60,000 nucleotides of DNA, taken from NCBI GenBank assembly GCA_905221605.1, contig CAJNDS010001746.1, forward strand, positions 527,797 to 587,796. Direction: 5' to 3'. The number at the start of each line of letters is the position of its first letter. Within the stretch, counting starts at the first letter, position 1. Source of the DNA: Symbiodinium natans. Its lineage: Eukaryota > Sar > Dinophyceae > Suessiales > Symbiodiniaceae. The notes beneath the pieces are model-generated. The model searched no databases. It had not been told where the DNA came from and saw only the letters and a list, made by a program, of their open reading frames with translations. The translations under genes and the position numbers were made by a program. Shown piece after piece: positions 44,920-53,300 of the stretch.

Positions 44920-45092
44920 AGGGCATCGGGCACGATGCTGTAGGGCACGATGCTGTAGCGCATCGGGCACGATGCTGTAGCGCATCGGGCACGATACTGT
45001 AGGGCTTTCTGAGTATTCAGGGCTTGATTTTATAGAGCATCGGGCACGATGCTGTAGGGCACGATGCTGGAAGGCATCGGGCACGATGCTAT
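44920..45092. repeat. Short hairpin-forming repeat array in the virus
   Basis: Units of about 21 bases, GCATCGGGCACGATGCTGTA, each carrying the dyad GCATCG/CGATGC. Five full units and two shortened ones are broken by a 40-base unrelated stretch. More GC-rich than the surrounding viral DNA. Lies between the integrase and the first zinc-finger gene. Confidence 0.85.
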
Positions 45093-45171
45093 GATGAAGT
45101 TTTTTTAATCAGTCAGCCCTCAATCAAATTTGCAGTATGATGCGCAGAATGAGATTATTAGTTGATGTCAG

Positions 45172-45210
45172 GGAAAAAGCGATTTAAAGAAATGAGAACT
45201 ATATATATTA
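45172..45210. repeat. Partial copy of the 5' end of the replication gene
   Basis: About 35 bases around GGGAAAAAGCGATTTAAAGA match 39,570-39,605, inside the start of the polymerase-helicase gene, with about four differences. It sits directly before the first zinc-finger gene. Confidence 0.6.
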
Positions 45211-45214
45211 GAGT

Positions 45215-45742
45215 ATGGAGACTGAAAGACAGTATTGTAGAAAGTGCCAAACCCACAGACCGATTGAAGCATTTGCAGAAGGCTTCCTCACCTGCACAAG
45301 ATGTAGAGACAAAGAGAAGAGAAGATACGACAGGGAAAGAGAAAGGTTGTTAGAACAGAAGAAAGAATACAGAGAAAGAGAGAAGGAACATATACGCGAG
45401 AAACAGATAGAGCATTTCCAATCAGTTAAGGACATCGTTATTACATGTCCTGTATGTAATTACGACATTAAGAAATACAAGAAGGCACAACATGAGACAT
45501 CACAATTTCATCAGGACAACTTGGTAAGACAATTAAACCCCGATATGGAAGCACTACCAGAACCTGATGAGATTAGAGTAATAAATGGAAAGGAACAATA
45601 CTATTGCTACGCTTGTAAATGTTCTACGATATGTTGGTTTTGGAAGAACCATGTGCAACAACAATCCCATATAGAAGCCATTAAAAAGAGGAATGAAGCA
45701 GAAAAAACAGTAATTGATACAATCTATTCTAAAATATATTGA
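45215..45742 (+). CDS. PLV zinc-finger protein 1
   Basis: A 175-residue protein with an intact frame. It begins METERQYCRKCQTHRPIEAF and has CRKC...CTRC (residues 8-31), a charged coiled coil (RRYDRERERLLEQKKEYRER), then TCPVCNYDIKKYKKAQHETS as a C2H2-like finger and YCYACKCSTICWFWKNHVQQ as a second. Similar in layout to the next gene, so a tandem paralog. Role unknown; nucleic-acid binding is likely. Confidence 0.7.
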   Translation: METERQYCRKCQTHRPIEAFAEGFLTCTRCRDKEKRRYDRERERLLEQKKEYREREKEHIREKQIEHFQSVKDIVITCPVCNYDIKKYKKAQHETSQFHQDNLVRQLNPDMEALPEPDEIRVINGKEQYYCYACKCSTICWFWKNHVQQQSHIEAIKKRNEAEKTVIDTIYSKIY

Positions 45743-45997
45743 TAAAAAGATTTTGTCAATATTCCTTTATATTAACAAAACCTTGTATCATCTACTACCC
45801 CAAGCCCCGAACACGAAGTTTCGTGTAGCATACGCGAACCACCGAAAATACCCTAAATTCTATCAACCCCCTCATGCCCGTCGGGATATGTAAATACATT
45901 TTTGAATATTTTTTTAAAATGAATAAACCCCATCACGCCCATAGGAAGATACGAATTTAGAAAACATTTAAAGGAATACTAGTATTATATATGTAGT
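45743..45997. other. Intergenic region between zinc-finger genes
   Basis: AT-rich with a hairpin ACACGAA-G-TTCGTGT near 45,810 and two similar stretches (CCCCCTCATGCCC at about 45,868 and CCCCATCACGCCC at about 45,927). Ends in an AT-rich TATTATATATGTAGT just before the next ATG. Confidence 0.5.
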
Positions 45998-46438
45998 ATG
46001 GAAACGGTCAAAAGATGTAGCAGATGTAGGAAGGAGAAAGAGGAAGTTGAATTCAAGGAGGGGCGCCGAGTTTGTATTCCGTGCTCGGATGCTTGTAGAA
46101 AAAACCAACAGGACAACCCAGACAAGGCGAGGGAGAAATGTCAAAGGTATTACGAGAAGAAGCGAGAAATAATATTAGAGAATAAAAGAGAAAAGACTTG
46201 GTGCGACTTATGCGACATGTATGTATTCAAAGACCAATACCAGAGACATACAAAAACAATGAGACACCAACACTATTTAAAATTAGAAGAAGGAGAGCAG
46301 TCAGATGTGGAAGATACTAAAAATAAATTTTGGTGTGAGACTTGTAGAATTTGGTTAAGTAAGAAGACAAGGACATCACATTTTGGAACACCAAGACACC
46401 TTGAATTGGCACAGCGAAGCCAGGATAGTACTGCTTGA
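45998..46438 (+). CDS. PLV zinc-finger protein 2
   Basis: A 146-residue protein with an intact frame. It opens METVKRCSRCRKEKEEVEFK with CSRC...CIPC, then a charged helix, then two C2H2-like fingers, WCDLCDMYVFKDQYQRHTKT and FWCETCRIWLSKKTRTSHFG. Paralog of the preceding gene. Its stop is 15 bases before the right terminal repeat. Confidence 0.7.
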   Translation: METVKRCSRCRKEKEEVEFKEGRRVCIPCSDACRKNQQDNPDKAREKCQRYYEKKREIILENKREKTWCDLCDMYVFKDQYQRHTKTMRHQHYLKLEEGEQSDVEDTKNKFWCETCRIWLSKKTRTSHFGTPRHLELAQRSQDSTA

Positions 46439-46470
46439 TACATTCAATTTAAATTATTCAATGTATCAAG
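46434..46470. other. Subterminal hairpin at the right end
   Basis: CTTGATACATT and AATGTATCAAG form an inverted repeat around an AT loop. The right arm is the inner edge of the terminal repeat; the left arm overlaps the stop region of zinc-finger gene 2. Confidence 0.8.
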
Positions 46471-46547
46471 GAGTTTGTAATTTGTTTTTCTGGTCGGCGG
46501 GGAGGCCGGAGTGTGTAGTATGACGGCGAGCGTTAGCATTGCTTACT
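46453..46547 (-). repeat. Right terminal inverted repeat, 95 bp
   Basis: Reverse complement of 30,091-30,185 with one difference; ends GCTTACT. Confidence 0.95.
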
Positions 46548-46552
46548 ATGTA
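46548..46552. repeat. Target site duplication, right copy (ATGTA)
   Basis: Same five bases as before the left terminal repeat; followed by host sequence beginning with a G run, like the G run before the left copy. Confidence 0.85.
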
Positions 46553-47358
46553 GGGGGGGTTAAGCTGTGCCTGACTCAAAACCATAAGCACAGCCAGACA
46601 AAAGCGAGCACCTCTTGAGACGAAGGGGTTCCGCGTCTCTCCCTGTGCCTCCGAAGATCCCAGAAGCTCTCTTCATGTGTCAACGACAAACCAGCCAATG
46701 AGTTTGCACTGAGCATACCAAGAAATTCCAATATAGTCGCAGTCCCTCTGGAGCAGAACTCTAACAGAAACTTGGGAGGATTCACACTAATGATTGTTTG
46801 GATGGGTTGGTGGGGGATTCATCAGCCTCAGTCCCACTTTCCGGAGTCATGGCCATGTGTCCTGGCGACACGACGGAATGGGATCCGCTGGCTTGTCCAT
46901 TGTTGCCACGCTCTGACTTTCTGCTGATCCTGGCTCTTGACACTTGCCAGGACGATGTGCAGCGGAAGTTCGGCAACTTGCCGCCGCTGGTGACCGAACC
47001 TGAGGGTGTGCACGGGGGCAGTGGCACCAAAACACACACAACGCACGTGAATGCACCCTGCGGGAGCTAGGACGGCAGCGGATCGAGAGATCGCAGTTTC
47101 AAAAGTTTCAAACGTTGCGTCAAAGAGGGTCCGCGGGAAGTGCCCCAGGAAGGAGCTGCCGCAGCGGGAGCTCCACCAAGCCCTGGCCCGGGGCCCCGCA
47201 GCCCGAGATCCGCCTTGAGATCCGCAGGATGGAGGAGTGTTTCAGAGCTTTCATACTCTTTTCCACGACTTTCCTCTCAGAAAATGAGGACGCGCGACGT
47301 ATCTCACACAGCTGTTCTCAGCTGTTCTCAGTGAAATTCAATAAGTCACTCTTCTGAG
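46553..47358. other. Host region between the virus and the phosducin-like gene
   Basis: GC-richer host sequence. Exon-like pieces near 47,130-47,235, ending in ATGGAGGAG at 47,229, may be the 5' end of the phosducin-like gene. Confidence 0.4.
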
Positions 47359-50300
47359 GCGGATGGGGCAGAGGCCTACGAGCCCCTCGAGTTTCGGAGC
47401 TTCGACGAGATAGAGGCCTTGCAAAAAGCGGGAGATTGGATCAAAAGCCTCCGAGGATCAGAGGGTCCAGAGAATTCTGGAGAAAAACGAGCAAGCAGAG
47501 AAGACGCCCTCCTCTCAAAGCCTCGAAACATAAGTACTGTTGAGGCTTTGAAAGAAGAGGCCCAGGACGACGACGAGGAGCTGCTGCGCAAATACCGCAA
47601 GCAGCGCTTGGCTCGGGGCTCCCAGGAAGAGGGGCGCTCTGCTTTCCTCCGAGAGTCAGACGCCTTCTCCCCTTCTTGCTGTGAGCGCTGTGTACCTTGC
47701 CGGCCAGCCAACTGGCTTACAGGCTGTCCAGGCACCGAGACCGCTTTGTAGGTCTACCTAGATCCTTGAACACTTGAACACCTGAACACTTGAAGAACAC
47801 TTGAAGAACACTTGAGAACTCAGTTCCTGTAAAAGCTTTCGAAAGATTTCGAAGAAGTTGGATGTTCAGCCCAGCTTCAGGACTCCGTAAAGACTCCGTA
47901 AATCCGTGACAAGTCGCCCTGCACAATCTGTCGGACTTCCCGCCGTTGGAATGCCGGAGGCACGGTAGCCGCCGCCATATACGAGCCATCAAGGTCATGA
48001 GGGTCAAGTGCGGCCCAAGCAGCTCCGCAAAGAAACGCGAAGAATTCACAAACAAAAAAGAGAGAAACAAACGCGGCGCGCGCGCAGGCGCCGGCACCTC
48101 AAGGAGGCGGAGGCCGAGACTTGCTGGGTCCTGCGTTCGTCATGCAAGAGACTTGAGAAGTCTCATTGAGAGGCCTTTTGAGAGGAGGACCATCCCCCGT
48201 CACCCCCCTTCCCCCCAAAAGAGAGTTGGGAGGCAACAGAAATGTTGTGCAGCGTTTGCCTTCCCGGAGTGCACTGAGACACAGAGAGGTCTCCAGAGTC
48301 TCCAGGGCTTCTCCCTGCCCTGCGGCCGGGTGCTGGGCATCCCGCCTCTTGGAGAATTGGAAGGGGAGGGGGAAGTGAGAGGTGGGGGCAAAAACACCGT
48401 CCCTCTCTCTCTCTCTCTCGGTCGCTCTCGCGCTCGCCCTCTCTTTCTCCAATTTGTTCGGAGAGATGCTGTTCACTTCAATGACGGGAGGGAAGCGCGC
48501 TCTCTGTTCGAGAAAACAGGCCGCTTAATGTCTAGTATCTAGGCTGCGCCCGACTCCACAGCCTTTCTCCCGCTCTCTCGCATCTAAGGATTCGCCTGCA
48601 CGCTACTCGGCTGTCCAACATTGCACTATGCTGCACCATGTTACACCATGTTACACCATGTTACACCATGTTGCACCATGTTTCACCATGTTACACCATG
48701 TAATGCTATGCACTCCGTGAATGTATTTGAACGTCCACACAAAGTCTTTGCATGTTTCCACCGTCTTGAGACTTTATAAATTCTCTGCCAACTCGGGGAG
48801 TTGGGCGATCTTCGAGGAGAGAGATAGGGCTTTTCAAAGTTTTCGAGTTGGGGCTTGACGAGAGGCTTGAGAAGAGGCACGACGGATCACGACGGAAGAG
48901 ACGTGAGGTGCTGCTGCCTCTGACAGTGGTGCTGGCTGGCCTCGGTCCGATTGTGTCTGGGCATCCCTGGCTTTCCGCCTGCGCCTCAAGGAGTTCAAGG
49001 AGCTTTCAATGTCCCATGTCCATGCGCAGATCTGGACGTCCTGCTGCCTTTGGCTTTGCTTCGTGGCAACATCTGCTTCAGGTCGCTCTCGCGGTGCTGG
49101 TTGCAGGGCCATTGCTGACACTTGGCATCATTTAGCCATAGCGCCTACGTACACCGCTGCAATCCTCGTACTGGTGCCTTGAGGTCTCCGCGTGCGGTTG
49201 CGTTGCACTGCCCACGTAACGTGAAGCGCGGCGGTGAGGCTCATCACCGTCTTAGCCCACGAGCTGGGCCACGTCCTTGCAGCCAGGCCCCGAATCCCCA
49301 AGCAGTGTTCCACAAGCCGATGTGCAGAGCTCAGCTCCGAATGTTTTTCGAAGAATTCCAATGTCCACCAGGAGATGCGGCTGCCCCGCTGATCACATCC
49401 TCCTTTGGCCGCTAGGGGGGTTGGCCTTCATTGGCGGATCTGCGGGCCCCAAGGACCGCAGACGACCACCATGAGACCACAGCTCCTGCTTTGCACACTC
49501 GTCGCCAGGCACAGATCTTCATCTCCGCCTCAGGCCCTGCAACTCATCTGCCCATGCTGGGTGCCTTGGTACTATGCATTGGACTGAGAGAGGTGTCAGC
49601 AAGAAGGTCGAGTCTGTTGTTTTGCTCCACTTGCCTCATTTGAGGCGTCTGGGCGTTGCTCCTGGCACTGCTTCAGGGCCACATCACCCTGTCCACCCAC
49701 GGCCTCTTCATCGATCGGGACTTCTTCAACTTAGTGTGCCCTTGCTACAACGTAGCTGCATCAGACCAACCGGGGCACGCACAGAAAGGATGTGCCCAGC
49801 TGAGGTGCATCGCCATGCTGAGCTGCCCGGCCGCATCTTCATGGACCGCAAATGCAATGCATGAAAACAGCTTAAGGCAGCTCGAAAGAGCTCCAAGCAT
49901 CAGAGAAGTACTCATCAAAGCACGCTGCTCAGATACCAACGTGGCGATGCTGCTCTTCAATCTGCCCTCACCTCAGTCACCTCTCGTGGACTGCTGACTC
50001 TGCACCTGCACAGATTTGAACGCAAAGAGATCGCAGAGACTGAGTCAGGCTGGTCCCTTGCTTCCCCTTGGACTGCTCGCGGATCCTGGCCAGCCTGCTC
50101 CTGTTCTGGATGGAGCCGGGGAAAGCCGCTGGCGCTCGGGGGCCTGGATGTTGGCCCGGGAAACTTTTCGAGGGGGAGATGCGCCGCGGAGATGCCTACG
50201 TACACAGTCCAACCTGAATTTTTTTTCGATAACACGTCGCGTCGCTTAAGGGGGACGTGAGTCGTGACGAATGTGATGGCCAGTCGGGGGCTGGGAGAGA

Positions 50301-53300
50301 CTTGTGTGTAAGGTCATCGTGATTTGCTCTTGCATTGCGCTCATTGTGCTTGTCGGCCTGAGCATTTGGTCCTATGCGACGCTTGGCTGAACCTGTGAAT
50401 ATGACATTTGAAAATATGCCACATCTACATGCGACCTGGCAGCTCTCCCTTCAGGGAAAGCAGCACGTCTTCGCCCGGCGCCCAGACCTGATCTCACGCA
50501 CAGCGACAGCAGAAGCCCTCCAAGCGGGGCCCAAAGCCCAAAAAGACCCAAAAGTCTCGGACCCCAGCTGACTCAGCGAGGTCCTTGAACTTGTTCTTGG
50601 CGTTCTGGCTCGGCATACAGACCTGGAGGCATGCCTCTCGCCCTCAAACTGCGTCCAGTGAGAGACTTCGACAGGAAACGACTTTCAAGAAAAGACCCAA
50701 GAACCAGTCCCCAACCTTACCTTCTCACATTCAATCATGCATGGTTGCGAGACATTGCGTTCCCGAAGCACGAAGCCAGGCTGCATCAAAGTCGACAACA
50801 GGCACGGAGGGGAAGTGCGGCAAGTGTGGCAAAGCTGGCAACCACAATTCATTCTGAGCGTCTCTTCTTCCGAGCCTGCTCCGAGATCTCTCTTCGTTTC
50901 TTTGCGGCGCAATTTTGAAAGAGCCTCCGAGAGGGCGACCTGGCCTCCGATCCGCTCTTCGGCGCGGCCATGGCGGCGTCCCAGGCATCCGAGGCCCAGG
51001 CCCAGGCAGCACCAAGCCGCTTCCGGCCCTTTGAAGGAGGCGCTAAGATGTGTGCTGCTGCAACGGAGAGAGAAGGGGCCGGGCTTTAGCTTGTTTTTTT
51101 TTGCTTTTGTCAAGTGGCGTGCGAGGCGCCATGTCGTTGGGCAAAGCCACTGCGCCCACCGGCCAAGTGCCTTGGCGAGCTCTCGGTCGGGAGTTCAAAG
51201 TTTGCATCGAAAAGTTGCCTCTCCGTTTTACGAGCACAGTTGTCTTCCCCCCCCCAACTTAAGAGGTCTGCCTCGGTGCAGCCCTCGCCTTGTGCGTGGC
51301 GATGCACGTCTCCCGCGCCGGGCTGCGGCTTTCGGAGCCTTCGGAGCCTTCGGAGCCTTCGCCTGGCCTCTGAGAAAAAATCGGAGGAGGAAAAAAAGGG
51401 AAAAAAAGGAAAAGGATAGAGAGAGAGAGAGGGAGAGAGAAGGGACAGAGATAGAGAAAGCAAGAGAAGGGAGAGGAGAAGAGAGAGGAAATGGAGAGGA
51501 AAAGAGAAAGGAGAAGGAGCTTGAGAAGAGAGAAGAAGCGGGTGTGTGTGTGTGTGTCTCTGTTTGATGCAGAAAGCGATGTGCTTTCCCGCCGCCACAC
51601 GGGCCAACGTGAAGAGATCATCCGGTTGAGCCGTACTAGAGTGTGGTCCGCTGAAAGAAGCCGAGGCCGAGCTGAAGGAGGCCGCCTCGGCACGCTTCGG
51701 CGAGCTGAGGCAGCTCTGCCGCGCTGAGTACATCCGGGAGGTCACGGAGGCCAGTGCGGCAGGCCAGGGGCCGGGCAGACCCAGCACTCGGAGGCTTTCT
51801 CTGAACCTGCTTTCGAAGAAACTAGAGTAGATAAGCGAGAACATGAGCTCACAAGAACGAAGAGCGAAGAGCGAAGAGCGAAGATTCGGACTGGTTAGGA
51901 CAATGGGTGCTGGTCTTGCTGTACACCGAGAGCAGCCACGCATGCCACGCGATGATGAGGTGCATCGGGTTGCCTCGCAAAAGACAGATGTTCCCACAGT
52001 TTTCTGAAAGTGCAAACGTTAGGAAAACATAGGATGTTGTTTTTGCGCTTGTACACCCTATAGAGCCATGATTAGGTTACCAGCACACAAGGGATAAACA
52101 TTTCTATTTACTTCAACCACTTTTTTCAGGGGCTGTGAAACCTTTTCGCAAAGCAAGAAGAGTTGGGTAAAATACCCGATTGCTCTGCAAAAAGATTCTA
52201 TACAAGGGCAGAAACCTGTTACGTTGCTCCACACTGTAAACGTACAAACATCGTAAGGGTTTGGTCAAGGTCCTAGAAGTTTGTCGCATGTCTCCTCCCT
52301 TCCTGCCCGTAGTATCCAAATAGCACCCGAGCTTTGGGCACCGAGCGTATTCAACTAGCATCCTGCTTTGCGGGGCCAAGCGTACTCAATAGCACCCAAG
52401 TCTCTAGCATCCTGCTTTTTGGACCGAGTGTACTCAAACGTGTTCAACTAGCATCCTGCGTTTTGGGACCGAGCGTACTCAAACAGCACGCAATTTTTGG
52501 GGACCGGGCGCGTTCAACTTATCATCGTGCTTTTGGGGACCGAGCTTACTCAAATGGCCATCCCTTCCCTTTGTGCGCGTAGGGTTTGGTCGAAGTTTGT
52601 CGTATGTCCCTTCCAAGACTTGGGCGCTATTTGAGTATGCTCAAATAGCTGAGGCCAGCGACCAAATGCTCGCGCCTGGGAGGGTGAAAGCGTTCTAGAA
52701 CCGTGATATCGTACACAACTGGCTAGCACCCATCTGCACCCTGATGACCAAATAGCTCGCGCCATGGCGCAAGCTATTTGGTCGCAGGGAAACATCCATG
52801 GTGTTTTCACACGTTAAAACACGTTGAAACGCAAGTTTTCAGGGCTGGTCCCAGTAACATATGTCCAACCCTTATGGAGCCACGGTTACGTTACCAGCAC
52901 AAACCACCTCTTTCAGGGATGTTGTTCTGGTCGCAGTAGGCTTTTCACAACCCGCATAGAGCCACGATTTCGTTGCCAGCACTTGTTCAGTTTTCATCGT
53001 AAGGAAGTAGCACCCCATTTGCGTCCCGATGACCAAATAGCTCGCGCCAGTGGCCCCCCCCAAAAAACCTATAATATAATTCATGTGAATGCGTGAACGA
53101 AACGTGCGTCCTTTTGCTCCTTACTTTTGTTCACTTATTCACATATTATATTATGGGGAGAGAACAGTGTGTGCGGACCAATAAAAAACGTACTGTGCGC
53201 ATGAATAGTGTGAACGCAGAGAACACGTGTGCACATAATTCACTTCGTTCGCATAATATTATTATGGGCAAAGACTGCGCGCCGTAATATTTATTTTGTG

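Larger units (their letters stand above)
32975..46000 (+). promoter_or_regulatory. Candidate AT-rich start-site motif of viral genes
   Basis: Just before several viral ATGs the sequence has a TATATTA- or AATATTAGT-like box within about 15 bases: 32,983-32,997 (ACTATATTAAATA), 33,637-33,648, 33,978-33,990, 45,201-45,214 (TATATATTAGAGT), 45,983-45,997. This may be a viral core promoter, but base composition alone could give it. Confidence 0.25.
30091..46547. mobile_element. Integrated, decayed Polinton-like virus (PLV)
   Basis: AT-rich element of 16,457 bases in GC-rich host DNA. It is bounded by 95-bp inverted repeats that begin AGTAAGC and by a 5-bp target duplication, as in Polintons and PLVs. 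It holds the hallmark morphogenesis genes (double-jelly-roll capsid protein, penton) plus an rve-type integrase and a large polymerase-helicase. I found no packaging ATPase and no maturation protease. Two host-like inserts (30,648-31,112 and 35,041-38,130), a missing capsid C-terminus, about a dozen frameshifts and one nonsense codon show it cannot form virions as it stands. Without the inserts it would be about 12.9 kb. Confidence 0.95.

Noticed and set aside
44920-45092. Possible CRISPR array
   Set aside because: Units abut or overlap, there are no unique spacers, no cas genes, and the host is eukaryotic.
30091-46547. Virophage or giant-virus fragment
   Set aside because: Terminal repeats, rve integrase and capsid motifs fit a PLV; no virophage-type capsid or giant-virus core genes are seen.
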